Assembly: GCF_029873635.1 (NCBI RefSeq)
Contig: NC_080422.1
Span: 12,369,764-12,433,763, forward strand
DNA from: Malania oleifera
Lineage: Eukaryota; Streptophyta; Magnoliopsida; Santalales; Ximeniaceae
Direction: 5' to 3'
Length of the DNA: 64,000 bases
Positions 23,521 to 36,214 of the stretch are shown one piece after another (the first letter of the stretch is position 1; each line of letters begins with the position of its first letter). The notes beneath the pieces are model-generated. The model searched no databases. It was not told where the DNA came from and worked only from the letters and a program-made list of their open reading frames with translations. The position numbers and the translations under genes are program-made.

Positions 23521-26500
23521 AGGTAGTAGATAATAGCTTAATTTTTGTTAGTCCTTAGGATTACGGGTAGTGATGACTAAAGGCTTGGGAAATGGTGTGT
23601 GTTTAATTTACCTAATCTTAGCTTTTGTTATACCAAGTATCTTTGAAAATCAAGCCAATATGAAATCTCAAGAAAAATATCCAATATGAACTTAATGCAT
23701 ATATATCATAAAGATTGGTTAAAATAAAAAATTATTGGCAATAGCATGCAAACTTTAGAACTGAAAAGGAATGAATTATTATTTGCTTAAATGGGACTCT
23801 AGTCCCACCATCACTCCTATCATTCCTCTAAAATGTTCAAAGTAAAGGTTGAGAGCATATCTAGCTAAAATATCTAGAACCTTATTTTTCTAAGATATAA
23901 ACCATAAATCATTATCTTGTATAATATCTCAAAAGCATGCTCATCATGATAAATCCACTTCTAAATAGATAAGGCATCTTTGCTTGGTAAATAATTCTTA
24001 TTGCTTAACTCATGCTTAAATATGAATATCTTAAGTTAAGCATATTCTCGTCCATTGCAAGAGCCTAGGTATTAGGGAATCAATCTTTCTATATATCATT
24101 ATATACCCTAAGCTCACTTCTAAACATAGAAGTCTTGATTAAAATTTTAGTCATCACTCTAGGCTTAAGCTTTGTTGATCATAAATTCCTAATTTTTAAA
24201 GTACATATTAAAAATAATCCTTCTTGATCAAATTAGGGGTTTCTTCCAAGGGAATCGAGTTAAATCAAAATTATTCCCTTTGTGCTTTAAATGCAAAAAT
24301 TTCCTAATTTCGATTTAGGCAATGTTCTCCTCCATAGGAAACCTTTGCCAATTCACGACCACATTCAACAAAGACTCTACCTATCCCTTAGTTCGTATCC
24401 TCGTTCCATTTTGTGATCATATTCAAAGGATACCCTCGTACTGCAATAGATTTGTAATAACCAAAGAGCGTGGTTTAATAAAGTCCATATACTCCTAATT
24501 TCTCTTTGCCCAATCTATTTGGACATATTCGCTAGCATGAAAATATTCTGACTATTGCCTACTTGTGCTCATTTCTGAATACTATTCTAAATCCTTAAGA
24601 GTATTTATCCTTTACTTCTCTCACAAGCTTTCAAATTTTAAATCAAATCCTTTAAAGCTTCATATTCTTATAATGAACTTGAATGGTTAAGATGGTTGCA
24701 CTAGGTTTCAATCTAGATGACAGTTCAAAGTTCAAAGAAACCTATGCACGAGCTATTAAATCTAAAAGCCACTCAAACTTGAGCCTCTCACATATTGAAA
24801 TTCATAAGAAAAGAGGCAAATGTAGGCTTTTGACCCTAAAGAAGTATTTCATGTGACTTTTTGGTCCTCTAAGCCAAGGTATGTGAAGTCAAGCTTAAAT
24901 CATTGAAAAATCTAAAGCACTTGGCTAAGAAATTAAAAGATGAAAAAGGCATATAATTGTGATGAGTGATAGTACATAACTTAGGGGGAGCATTATCTTC
25001 AGAGTTCTATAAATTAAATGCTCTCATAATCTCTTTTTATGCCCATATGTCTATATAATAACAACATTGTAGCACACTGTCCATATTACACCAAATGCTT
25101 AAATTACTTTGATGGATAGTGATTTGATATCATCTGGTATTGTGAACTATTATTGATTATACTGATTGAAAATATTGGATTGTATGGAACATCATATGCA
25201 AGGTTGTTGCAGAATTGTATGATACTTGCACGCTTGTATGGAACGCCACCTGCATGGCAGATGCAGTGATGTAAATTGCATGCTAGTAGTGGATCTAGGT
25301 TGTTGCATGCTTAAAATGAATTATTTGCTGAAAACAACAAAATTTTAGGTACAAGTTTTATGGAAAAATGTCCAATTTACAGACGGCATACTATCGAAAT
25401 TTTCACTAAAATTTTCCCAAAAATGAAACCATATACTAAGATGATTATGATAAAATAAATATTAAAATACTTTTGAAAGGATGAGTGAAAGTTAAATGAA
25501 TATTAAATTTCATCCTTACATAATCATGGCATATTCAAGGGAGCTGAGCTTCATTCCTAGTAGTAAGAGCATAAAAGACTCACATGCATCACTTCACTTT
25601 TTGAATATTGAGGTTCTTCTAAAAACCTCGAACCTCATATATAGCTCTTAAAAGTTTTATGAATAGATATGAAGTGTTCATGGTTATGTGCACTATGTCA
25701 TGCCTTAATACTTTTTTTTTTCTCCGATGCATTTGTGGCCTATAGGGACGACCATACTGATCAAAATATAGTTGATAAATTATCAGTATAGTTAATTTAA
25801 AAGATTTAAAATTGTGGCTTATACTTCTAGGCACAGTGAAATTAGTCTTTAACTAGTATAAGCAGTTTATTTCATCTAAACTTGAATTCAAATTGAAAGG
25901 GGGAGCATCTAAAAATAAATCTCCATCTTGTTTTGCTCACCAATAATTTTAGCTTAGATCTAAATTGAACTTAATGTGGCATGTGCATTAAAGTATGATA
26001 AGTTTTCGTTGAAAAGTTTAAATTTAAATATGATGTTCTGCCATAATCATTTGGTGTGCCATATGATCTTGCATTTGAATTGTCTATCCTTAAGATTCAT
26101 ATGGTTGTTTTTTCTGGTTATATTAGGAATGTCCTTAATTGCTAAATCAGAATAATGATGCTTGCTTGAGCCTTAACATTTTTTTTTTAATGTTTTATGG
26201 CAAGAAATATTTTCAAAACTAAAATTCATTATCTCTTGCCTTATTATTTATATATACATTTTTTGCATAACTGGTTCAATGATTACGTATGAAAATGTAT
26301 ACAAACTTGTTAAACTGAATTCATACTCAAACCTACTCTTTGCTATCATATGCCGCATGTTCTAAACTCTAATTTTTTGCAGGTCTTATGTATTGTTTGA
26401 ACTGCAATGATTTGAGGATAATTCTAGTCTGACCATGTTTGTCATGCCATTTTAATTTTTTAATGATCATTTATACTGTTGTGTGTGCACAATACAAAAT

Positions 26501-26750
26501 GTTCTAAAATCGTTTTAATTTTTTTTTTCTAGGCCCAAATCTTACACCAAATGGAGGGAGAGTTTTTTTTTTTTTTTTTTTTCCTAAGAAAATTAAAAAT
26601 TATTTTAACAAGTGGGAGTTCTCTTTTAAGCTAATTTTCTTTATTCCTCAAAATTATTTTTATACTTAGCTTAGCCCTTTTTCTTATGTTAAAAAGCGGG
26701 AGAATTTTTACTGATCGAAATGTCGAATAATTGGAAAATATTTGTTTAAG
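23521..26750. other. Uncharacterised, probably decayed copia interior
   Basis: No coding domain recognised on either strand. The position downstream of the gag remnant suggests eroded internal sequence of the same element or unrelated insertions. A T run at 26564-26582 and purine-rich 'gggggattaaaaagggggtt' (26751-26770) could be the old polypurine tract. Confidence 0.35.
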
Positions 26751-28518
26751 GGGGATTAAAAAGGGGGTTAAATGTCTAAGCTATAATGCATTATGTATCT
26801 TTGTTTTAATGATAAAACTAAATGCATAATTTATCTAGAATGTCTTATTTAGTGAATATGCGTGAGTTATATTGTTTATTTTTAAGATATGCATATTCTT
26901 ATGGGGAGTCTTTTCAGGATGAACCCATTTTACTCTGATGCATTTGTCATCATCAAAAAGGAAGAAATTATTAACTTTTCGAGTCTGAACCCTATTTTGA
27001 TGCTGACAAAACACTTGTTTCTCATGTGTGTGCCTAGTACTTGGATAGGTTGATATTTCAGCTCACACATAAGGACAAGGGAAATGGAAGCCATATGGGA
27101 CTTAAAAACCACCTCATTTTGGCATATTCCATTAAAGATCAAAAGCAAAGAAGAAGACATGTTATTTTTATTTGTAATGCATTTAGTTTTTATATTTGGT
27201 CTGTAATAATGTATGGCTTGCATGATATGATTAAAAGCTCAAACAACCATAGACTGACTATAGGAAACCTAAAATTTAATCAAAAATCCTTTTGAAAAAA
27301 GCTAAAACCAAACAAGGGTTTTTGAAATATCTTTAGGGTCAAAATCAAGGCTAATCTTGGGCGTTAAATGACCTCGATCGACTAACCCTTACTAGTTAAA
27401 GCTAGCTCAGTCGACCGATCATGTCATAGGCCAAAAGTCAAAGTTTGATCAGGCTCAATCGACCGACCACTTTTGAATTAAGTTTACAAAGTTGACTGAC
27501 CTTAGAACTTGGCTTTTTTGCATTCCTCAGCCGACCGACTTTTTAGAACCAAACAGCCCCAGTCGATTGACACTATTTTCTTAGCCAACCAGCTCTTGTG
27601 GATAACCGACCAAACTAATGAAGGGTACAGAATCACCTTTGGCTAGCCAAATAGCCATTTGCTTAGTGACTCACTCGAAAAGTGAGCATATCGAAAGATA
27701 TCCCAAGTATAATAGTTCTGTCATGTAATATTCAGCCCAAATGTCAAATCGTCTCTTCAGGGAATGCGGTTTAATCTCAAATTTTACGTATTTCCGATCG
27801 AAAATAAAAAGTTACTGAATTCAACTCAGATTTGGGTTTTCTAAATTGTTTGACATTTCTTTTAACAAATTAAATGAATATGCAAATTAAATCCTAATCC
27901 TAACATGCACTAAATTTAATAATGAGAAACAGAAAATCCTACGTCTAATCAGGCAGACATTGAAACACGCGTTGAACTTCAGGATAAAAACTAAAGGCGA
28001 GAACTTTCCTGCTTAATTAAAACATGTAAAACAGAGAACGCAACTAATCACAATTTTGAATAACACTGATTTAAGTGCAATCAAGTACTTAAACAAAAAT
28101 CCAAAACTTCAAGAACTAAACCATAAATGGGTCATGGAAAAAATAAGACTTAAATAATATTAAACTAAATCGAACTCAAGCAAAATTTAAATCCTAAGAA
28201 GATTTTTTTTTCTTTTTTATTTTTTCTCTTTTTTTTTTCAATAAACTAAACTGAACTTTAATTGATTAACAATTAATGCAAGTAAAAAAATTTAAATCTA
28301 ATGCTACTATTAATTTATAAGAAGAAGAAAATAACTAATTTAAATAATAGCATTCAAACAAACTTTAGAAATTAAAACTTTAAATAAACATAACACCCAA
28401 GTAAGCTTCAAAAATTAAAACTTTAAATGAAATTCCACCCACAAAATACAATTATTCGCTCAATGAAAAAAAACAAAAACAATTAAAACTAGAAGAAAAG
28501 AGAAGAAATAAGGAAGAA

Positions 28519-28520
<2 letters not shown>
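26751..28520. other. Non-coding; GTCGACCGAC-type word cluster
   Basis: Between 27375 and 27615 the word tcgaccgac or close variants recur about every 50 bp (27412, 27469, 27530 and others), in sequence resembling plant LTR U3. The rest is AT-rich. The open frame on the minus strand (26930-27223) shows no known domain. Confidence 0.4.

Positions 28521-28526
<6 letters not shown>

Positions 28527-28571
<45 letters not shown>
28527..28571. repeat. (GA)n microsatellite
   Basis: Uninterrupted GA run of about 45 bp. A second one lies at 29097-29139. The purine-rich stretch between them has open frames in both directions that are best explained by composition. Confidence 0.9.
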
Positions 28572-28573
<2 letters not shown>

Positions 28574-29092
28574 ATCAGGTAGCAGATTGTGGCTCCAGCA
28601 GGCTGCTATGGCTCGGGTGGAAGGTGGAGGAGCAGCCAACAGTGCAAGGGAGGAGCTTCGAGTCTTCATGGCATGACAGGAGTAGGGAGTGGTCGGTTGT
28701 CTCCACTGGGACTGCTGGTAGTAGCTGGGAGGCAGGACACAGTAAGGGCAACAGCCGTACATAGGAGGCTTGGGTTCTCGAGTTCCTTGAGACATAATCA
28801 CAACAGTTGGAAGTTTGGATGGCCTCCGCAATAGAGAGCTCGGGTTCCTTGAGCAACAGCACAGCATGACAAGAGAAGGAAGCAAAGAGCTCGGCTGGTT
28901 CAGCAGCAACCGAGAGAGAGCTGGAGAAAGAGCTTGCAGATGGCAGAAGAAGGAGAAAGTAGTAGGGAGTGTTGCAGCAGACAGAAAGCACAGCAGCAGG
29001 GAGCATGATAGAGAGACCTAGGAGCTCAGGTAGACAACAGGGGAACTGAGAGGGAGAGAAGTAAAGGAAAGTAAGAAAGGGAGAATTGCTGG

Positions 29093-29096
<4 letters not shown>

Positions 29097-29139
<43 letters not shown>
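29097..29139. repeat. (GA)n microsatellite
   Basis: Uninterrupted GA run followed by a purine-rich stretch to 29275, directly outside the minus-strand copia LTR end at 29277. Confidence 0.9.
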
Positions 29140-29142
<3 letters not shown>

Positions 29143-29276
29143 TAGAAGGGAAGACCGGGAAAGGGAAAGAGTGTAGAGAGTTAGAGGGTTGCAACAGGAG
29201 AAGTGTAGAAGAGAATAGAGTTAGGGAGCTGGGAGGAAGAGAGAAGGGAGAAGGGAGAGAAGGGAAAGGGAAGAAG

Positions 29277-29953
29277 TGTTGGGAGAGATATCAATAAACA
29301 ATCATAGAAGAATAATTCTTCTACCTGTATGCAAGCAAATATAGTGTATCTCTACTTTTATACGTGTTTGAAATAATAAGAGAAATAATCAATCACACCA
29401 AGCCACATGAACACAAGCAGTTTTTTTCCTTGGAAAACTTCCCCGGTGTGAGGAAGAAAAGCCACGGGACCTAGTCCAGTTAAAATCTCCACTATCAATC
29501 AAATATTGGGTACACAAAAGTCTTCTCTAATCGTCATTAGAGGATATAAAAATCTCTCATCAAGATATCTACAATCTTGGCAAATACAAAGAGAATTGGA
29601 GAGAATATACCAAATTCGCGATTACTATTCACGGGCAAAAACCCCAACTCCCGAGCTCCAAATCCAATCTCCACCGTTTAGATTATAGCTCCTTGAGTCG
29701 TGAACCTCACCTCCAAATTTTAGCTTGATTGGACCACAAACAAAGCAGGTTTGGAGTCTTGATGAAATCTGGGTAGCATGAGAAAAAACCACGTTTTTCT
29801 CTCTTTCTTTTGAGATGTGACGGCTCCTCTCTTCTCCCCTCTCTTTTTTTACAACTTCCTTTAGGTTTTTCACACTAAAAAGGGCTGGGCTTTGGTCTTT
29901 TAATAAGGCCCACTTGGGCTTTCCTCCACATGGAAGGAAATAACCCAAAAAAT
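29277..29953 (-). mobile_element. Copia 3' LTR, minus strand
   Basis: On the minus strand the LTR begins just after the purine tract GGAAAGGGGGAGA (plus 29953-29965) with 'TTTTGGGTTATTTCC' and ends CTCCCAACA at 29277. It contains the 'ctcacaccggggaagttttcc' block (29431-29451 region) found near the 3' ends of such LTRs. About 0.68 kb. The start lacks a clean TG. Confidence 0.7.
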
Positions 29954-30079
29954 CTCCCCCTTTCCGACTATGTGGAGGGAATTGCCACCTCGGCGATCGA
30001 ACAACAAACTTCAAGCTTCTCCCTTGGTAGTGTCTTTGTCAACATATCAGGACCATTATCATCAGTGTGAACCTTTTCA

Positions 30080-31500
30080 AGTTCCAATAACTTATTGTTC
30101 AACGCATCTCTAATCCAATAGTATCATACATCAATGTACTTCGATCTTGCATGGAAATTGGAATTCTTAACAAGATGAATAGCACTCTAACTATCACAAA
30201 ACAACATATACCTCTGCTGCTTGAAACCAAGTTCTCTCAAGAACTTCTTTGCCTATAACAACTCTTTAGTCGCTTCCGTTGCTGCAATGAACTCTGCCTC
30301 TGTCGTAGAAAGAGCAATGCACTTCTGAAGTCTCGATTGCCAAGCTATAGCCCCACTTGCAAAAGTTATCAAATAGCCCGAAGTGGACTTACGAGTGTCC
30401 ATATCCCCAACCATATCTGCATTTGTGTAGCCAACTAACAATGGTTGTCTATTTCCTAAACCAAGTCTCAAACTGGAAGTGCCTCAAAGATACCTCATGA
30501 TCCACTTCACTGCATTTCAGTGCTCTTTTCCCGGATTTGACAAGAATCGGCTAACTACACCAACTGCATAGGTTATATCTGGTCTTGTGCAAATCATTGC
30601 ATATATCAAACTTCCTACTGCTGAGGCATAAGGAACTCTTTCCATGTCTTCCTTTTTCTTATCTATAGAAGGATATTCCTTTGTACTTAGTTTAAAGTGG
30701 GTAGCAAGAGGAGAGCTAACCACTTTAGCTTTGTCCATATTGAACCTCTGAAGCACTTTCTCAATGTACTCCTCTTGTGACAAATATAATTTATTGGCAC
30801 TCCTGTCACGACTGATTCTTATGCCAAGAATTTTATTTGCTAGCCCCAAGTCCTTCATAGCAAATGACTTACTCAATTGCTTCTTCAACTGGTCAATCCT
30901 TAAAGCATTCCTGCCAACAATTAGCATGTCATCCACATAAAGCAGTAAGAAAATAAAATCATCATTAGAGAATTTCTAAACAAATACACAGTGATCTGAA
31001 GTTGTCTTCTTGTAGCCTTGCTCCCCCATAACAGACTCAAACTTCTTATACCATTGTCTCGGTGCTTGTTTCAAACCATATAGGCTTTTCTTCAATTTGC
31101 ACACATAATCCTCTTTCCCTTTCACTCTGAAACCCTCTGGCTGCTTCATATAAATCTCTTCCTCCAAATCACCATGAAGGAAGGCAGTTTTCACATCCAT
31201 CTGCTCAACTTCCAAGTCAAGACTAGCTACTAAGCCGAGTACTGTACGGATCGATGACATCTTTACAATTGGAGAGAAGATCTCATCAAAATCAATACCT
31301 TTTCTCTGACCGAACCCTTTTACAACCAATCTAGCTTTGTACCGTGGTCGTGAAAAGAACTCATTTGGCTTCTTATTGTAAATCCACTTATTCTCCAAAG
31401 CTCTTTTTCCTTTAGGCAGCTTCACTAACTCAAAGGTTTGGTTATCATACAATGACCGCATCTCATCTTGAATGGCCTCAACCCACTCTGTCTTGTTTCA
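30080..31500 (-). pseudogene. Copia RT and RNase H, minus strand
   Basis: RT is nearly complete but broken. 'GKRALENKWIYNKK' and 'ARLVVKGFGQRKGIDFDEIF' open the fingers. 'VEQMDVKTAFLHGDLEEEIY' carries the first catalytic Asp and 'KSLYGLKQAPRQWYKKF' follows. After an in-frame TAG at 30973-30975 the Y-V-D-D motif is intact (plus about 30925-30940). 'DLGLANKILGIRISRDR' is the thumb. A TGA at about 30514-30516 separates RT from RNase H ('LVGYTNADMVGDMDTRKSTS', 'ALSTTEAEFIAATEATKEL'), and another stop follows near 30253. Better preserved than the copia copy at 9-11.5 kb. The 5' half of the element is missing. Confidence 0.88.
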
Positions 31501-32042
31501 TCTTCCATCGCTTCGAAAAAACACTGGGGCTCTCCCCTATCAGTCATTAACACATATTGTTCTGCTAAATACCGAGTGGAAGGATGTCGGTCTCTGGCTG
31601 ACCTCCTGGATGAAATCTCTGGTGGAGTCTCTGGCACTATCAATTGCTCATCAGTCTCAACATCTCCCTGAACCTGTAAAGGAACATCCACATCACCTCT
31701 ACCTTGGTGGTCATCTTGAACATCATCCTCAACTTGAGAAGAAAAATTCTTCAAAGGAACTGGATCCACATCAGTTAAACTGTCACCCTGCTGAGACATA
31801 GGTTTCTCTACCTTCTCAATATCCTAAATAGTCTGATCTTCTACAAACACGAGATCTTTTCTTCTCATAATTTTCTTCTCAACTAGATCATAAAGCTTGT
31901 ATCCAAATTCATCTTGACCGTAGCCAAGGAATATACACTGTCGCGTTTTCTCATCAAGTTTGGACCTTTTATCTTTTGGAATATGCACAAATGCTTTGCA
32001 CCCAAAAACACGTAAATGATTATAGGAAACATCCTTACCTGT
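31425..32042 (-). pseudogene. Copia integrase C-terminal part and linker, minus strand
   Basis: From 32042 downward the minus strand reads 'YNHLRVFGCKAFVHIPKDKR' and 'CIFLGYGQDEFGYKLYD', the conserved end of copia integrase. An acidic linker follows with 'RRSARDRHPSTRYLAEQYVL' (usual before RT). There is a stop near 31824 and a frame change into RT near 31450. Homology stops abruptly at about 32042, the truncation point. Confidence 0.8.
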
Positions 32043-32425
32043 CCGAAAGAAAAAAGGGGAAGGGAAAAGGAAAAAAAATTGAATTGTTTTTTCAGTTGTT
32101 ATATGCTTGGTTTGTAATCCTGGACGCTTTGTCCGGAATAGTTTCTATTGCAATAAAGAAAGGAAGGGGGGAGAAAGGGGGGAAGAGTCTGCATTTCGTT
32201 ATCGTCACTTGCATCATGAGTAGTCCCAATTGGCGAAATTCTGTTTGCTTATGTTTCATGCCAAATAGGGAGTAATATTGCCAGTGTTCAGATAGAGAAA
32301 GAGATGTACAGGATGGGAAACAATCATTTGAATTCAAATGTTATTAGAAGCATCTTACCTTCCAAAGGATTCAACGAGTGCCTGCTGCTGCCTGTTCTAA
32401 TAATTTCCTATCTATTAATCACTCC
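32043..32425. other. Spacer between copia and Tat-like sequences
   Basis: A-rich then mixed sequence with no recognisable domain. The open frames on both strands (31976-32275, 32092-32337) have no known motif. It sits between the truncated copia element and the start of 3' UTR homology near 32427. Confidence 0.4.
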
Positions 32426-33059
32426 TGTTTTTGATCAAATGATGGATGGCCCTCTTTGGCGACCAGTTATCCCTTAAAAAGAACCCAAACAAAGATTTAA
32501 CCCATTTGTTTAGAACCAAATTGAGCCTGAATGTTAAACTAGCTTTTTCTTAAAAGTTAGATCACCAAAAAGCTAACCTGGGTTTGGGTCCCTTAGCGTT
32601 TGGCAAATCATTTGAGACAATAGTTATTACCAAAAGGATGGCAGGCCATTATTCTGTTACCCAAAAGTCAAAGAAGAAATCCCTTGCCAATCCCTTTTGA
32701 TCCTGAAAGATTCATTTCTTGATTAACCTGTTGAAGGATCACACCCCATACTGGGGCAGTTTTTTTAAAAGATTGGTCCCAATTGAAATTCAAATGAAAA
32801 AGAAGTCAAGTTTCCTTTATAAAAGAAAAAGTGAAAGTTGCAGTAAAAGAAGGAAAAGAAGATTAAAAGGAAAAAAGAAAGAAGAAAAGTAGAAGGAAGA
32901 AGAAAAGAGAATAAGGGACTTACTACATATGTGATCTTTGACCAAATTACCCTGATGATATTGATGATTTTGAGCCTTATGTAATTCCTTTCTTCTTTAA
33001 CCCATATCCTTAGCCTACATTACGGTCCTAATGAAAGTCCTGACCAGATTGGTATACAT

Positions 33060-33315
33060 TATTGTCTCGAAAGATTTGTCAGACTCAATGTTGAATCTGA
33101 ACTACGTAATGACCTGATCCTGAAAGGGTACGTAGGCAGCTTGTTTAAATAACAAGTTCGGTCAACATCATGCAAAAGCGCCTCAACTCGAACTGGGGGC
33201 ATAAAACATTATTTGGGGTGGTATTTTTGAGCCTTAGTTTCCCTTTTATTCTGAAATCCTACATCCTTAAGCCTACGTTTCGTCCCGAGTCTTAAAGACC
33301 ATCTTGAGATCAAAG
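33060..33315 (+). other. Conserved 3' UTR core with hairpins (copy A)
   Basis: Stem-loop CAGACTCAATGTTGAATCTG (33080-33099, one mismatch) is followed by 'tgacctgatcctgaaa', 'ggtacgtaggcagc' and a second hairpin (CTTGTT...AACAAG). Further on, 'cctacgtttcgtcccgagtc' and 'ttaaagaccatcttgagatc' are nearly identical in the copies at 46205-46450 and 58300-58560 (minus). Confidence 0.75.
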
Positions 33316-33959
33316 CATGAGTTGATGAAACTGGGGCAAGTGAAGAGAAGGAACAGTCATCTAGGCTGGGAAATCAACGTTACATGACTTTTGAATACTG
33401 GCATGAATTTTCCCCTACGATAGCATTGAAACATGGTAAAACATTTATTTAGTGCAGATGGCCTTTTGATTTAGCGAGTTGATGTCATAGTTGCATAATC
33501 ATTCCTTGTTCCTTACAAAAAAAAAAAAAATGAGAAAAGAAAAAGGGGGAACCCTTTTTACTCTTTAGAGCATTAAAAGAGGACGGATAGTCAAAGAGTT
33601 TCAGAATCACCAGAAATTTCTATAAAGAAGATCCTTGTGGAGAAAGAGTAGTCAAACTGGGGCAAATGTTATGTCAAGTTCAAAAGGAATCCAACAATAG
33701 ATTCAAGATCGGTGACAGAGGAATTTAACTGGGGCAAATTCCGAGTTGAGTCTCAGTAGGTCCCATTCAAGTACTTTCTTATCGAATTGGAATAGGAAAT
33801 CAGGGTCAAGATCATCTGTAGGTCCATTCAACTGGGGCAGATTTTATGATTTTCATTTGAGCTGGGTCAATCACTTCCATGACCGGATGAATAAAGAAGA
33901 TTAAGCTAAGATCGGTTACAAATCCATTCAAATGTGGCGAATCTCATGTAGAGAGCAAA

Positions 33960-34490
33960 AATGAGGACATTGATCATGAATGCATTGGGAGAAAAGATTC
34001 ATGCATTATCATGCATTACCCCAAATTTCATGCATTGTTATACATTTCATGCATTACCTAGATTTCACATATTGCCATGCATTCCATGCGCTACCATTCA
34101 TCTCATACATTGTCATGCATTTCATGCATTATCTACATTTCATGCATTATCAATTGCATGCAGTACCTACATTTCATGTATTACCGTACGTTTCATGCAT
34201 TATCATACATTTCAAGCATTACCATACATCTTATGCATCGTCGTGCATTTCATGCATTTCATGTATTACCATACATCTTATGCATTTCCATGCATTTCAC
34301 ACATTGCCATACATCTTATGTATTACCATACATCTTATGCATCGCCTTGCATGTCATGCATTACCCTATATTTCACACATTACCACACATCTCATGCATT
34401 GCCATGCATTTCATGTATTACCATGCATCTCATGCATTGTCATGTATTTCACGCATTACTATACATCTTATGCATTTCATATTTTAGCAT
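33960..34490 (+). repeat. ATGCAT-rich short tandem array
   Basis: Irregular repeats of 'catttcatgcattaccatac' with 'atctcatgcattgcc' variants over about 500 bp. All three plus frames stay open (His/Met/Cys/Ile-rich), which reflects the repeat and not coding. Related ATGCAT-rich sequence lies at 57420-57530 and 61200-61665. Confidence 0.85.
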
Positions 34491-34874
34491 CACAAAAATA
34501 AAAAATAAAAATGCATACATATAATCACAAGTTAGCAACATGCATACATATAGCAGCATATCATTGCATTCTAGCATCACAAGCAGCAATAGAGCACCCT
34601 TTACACTTGTCTTGAGTTTTCAAATGATTATTTGACATCCTTGATGTAGAGATTTCAGTTGTATTGGGGTAACTGACCCCAAGCACACATTGATTTACTT
34701 GGAAAACTAGGGCAAGTTGACCCCAGACACACGTTGATTTATTTTGAACTGGGGCAACAAATCCCAAAGATAGGGGATTCATTCATTGACATTTAGACTT
34801 TACCCCAAGTGCATTTTCCAAATAGAGTAACAACTTTCCAAATTTTGCTTTCACATCTTGTTACTGGATTGAGG

Positions 34875-35196
34875 CGGCTGGATCATCATGTCCCTACGGC
34901 TCGGATTCTTACATTCGAAGCAAGCTATCATTGCGTCTCATGGCTGGATCATCGTGTCCCTACGGCTCGGATTCTTACATTCGAAGCAAGCCATCATTGT
35001 GTCCCATGGCTGGATCATCGTGTCCCTACGGCTCGGATTCTTACATTCGAAGCAAGCCATCATTGTGTCCCATGGCTGGATCATTGTGTCCCTACGGCTC
35101 GGATTCTTACATTCGAAGCAAGCCATCATTGTGTCCCATGGCTGGATCATCGTGTCCCTACGGCTCGGATTCTTACATTCGAAGCAAGCCATCATT
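34875..35196 (+). repeat. 66-bp tandem repeat, 5 copies
   Basis: The unit contains 'tccctacggctcggattctt' and 'acattcgaagcaagcc'. Copies start at about 66-bp steps (34891, 34957, 35023, 35089, 35155) and are nearly identical. The core CGGAT-TCTTAC-ATTCG forms a hairpin. Because 66 is a multiple of 3, one minus-strand frame also stays open. Confidence 0.95.
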
Positions 35197-36000
35197 GTAC
35201 TTTGGCGCTCGGGTTCTCAAACCCAGTGCAAGTCATTCTCATGTGCTTTGGCGCTCGGGTTCTCAAACCCAGTGCAAGCCATTCTCATGTGCTTTGGCGC
35301 TCGGGTTCTCAAACCCAGTGCAAGTCATTATCATGGTACTTTGGCGCTCGGGTTCTCAAACCCAGTGCAAGTCATTCTCATGTGCTTCGGCGCTCGGGTT
35401 CTCAAACCCAGTGCAAGTCATTCTCATGTGCTTTGGCGCTCGGGTTCTCAAACCCAGTGCAAGTCATTCTCATGTGCTTTGGCGCTCGGGTTCTCAAACC
35501 CAGTGCAAGCCATTCTCATGTGCTTTGGCGCTCGGGTTCTCAAACCCAGTGCAAGTCATTCTCATGTACTTCGGCGCTCGGGTTCTCAAACCCAGTGCAA
35601 GTCATTATCATGGTACTTTGGCGCTCGGGTTCTCAAACCCAGTGCAAGTCATTCTCATGTGCTTCGGCGCTCGGGTTCTCAAACCCAGTGCAAGTCATTC
35701 TCATGTGCTTTGGCGCTCGGGTTCTCAAACCCAGTGCAAGTCATTCTCATGTGCTTTGGCGCTCGGGTTCTTAAACCCAGTGCAAGTCATTCTCATGTGC
35801 TTTGGCGCTCGGGTTCTCAAACCCAGTGCAAGTCATTCTCATGTGCTTTGGCGCTCGGGTTCTCAAACCCAGTGCAAGTCATTCTCATGTGCTTTGGCGC
35901 TCGGGTTCTCAAACCCAGTGCAAGTCATTCTCATATGCGTTGGCGCTCGGGTTCTCAAACCCCAGTGCAAGTCATTCTCACATACTTTGGTGTTTGGATT
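35197..36000 (+). repeat. 46-bp tandem repeat, about 17 copies
   Basis: The unit is 'ctttggcgctcgggttctca' plus 'aacccagtgcaagtcattct' plus 'catgtg', very homogeneous. A few units are 47 bp ('catggtac') and the last one (near 35985) is degenerate and closer to the 66-bp core. The hairpin GGGT-TCTCAA-ACCC is in every unit. The unit length is not a multiple of 3 and no frame has a stop, so three overlapping open frames result. Confidence 0.95.
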
Positions 36001-36169
36001 CTTACATTCAGTGCAAATTATCCCTGATTGGCAAAAGCAAACAATACTTGATTGAAAAGCCTAGACAGTTGAATGGCTTGGCTAAAATAGGTGTCTTTTA
36101 TCTTTGCAGGCTTGTTACTACAAAAAACGTAGGAAAGTTCCTACCGTTACATTGAAGCAACTAAGCCTA

Positions 36170-36183
36170 CAAAGAGGGGCAGC
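36170..36183 (+). other. Polypurine tract before LTR A
   Basis: CAAAGAGGGGCAGC immediately precedes TGTAGACACCC at 36184. The same sequence precedes the LTR at 48444 and, on the minus strand, the one at 54955. Confidence 0.85.
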
Positions 36184-36214
36184 TGTAGACACCCTATTTT
36201 TACCCATGCCCAAT

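Larger units (their letters stand above)
32426..36183 (+). mobile_element. Tat/Ogre-like 3' UTR, copy A (body missing)
   Basis: Homologous in order to the 3' UTR after the pol gene at 45590-48443 and to 54956-59160 on the minus strand. The order is 'ttttgatcaaatgatggatgg', 'aaattgagcctgaatg', 'aacctgggtttgggtccctt', a conserved core (33060-33310), an ATGCAT-rich array, two hairpin arrays and then the purine tract and an LTR start. It is not preceded by its own pol, so this is the 3' remnant of a separate or recombined element sharing the LTR at 36184. Confidence 0.8.

Noticed and set aside
26930..27295. 97- and 84-codon frames on opposite strands
   Set aside because: They overlap each other antisense, with no domain and no splice support.
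28460..29021. 149-, 143- and 81-codon frames around the GA runs
   Set aside because: Low-complexity purine/pyrimidine sequence, open on both strands, no recognisable domain.
33961..34524. Three overlapping frames of 136-187 codons
   Set aside because: ATGCAT-rich tandem repeat without stops in any phase; His/Met/Cys/Ile-only composition, no domain.
34809..36055. Frames of 321-379 codons resembling repeat proteins
   Set aside because: The 46- and 66-bp repeats keep all frames open; they lie in a retroelement 3' UTR.
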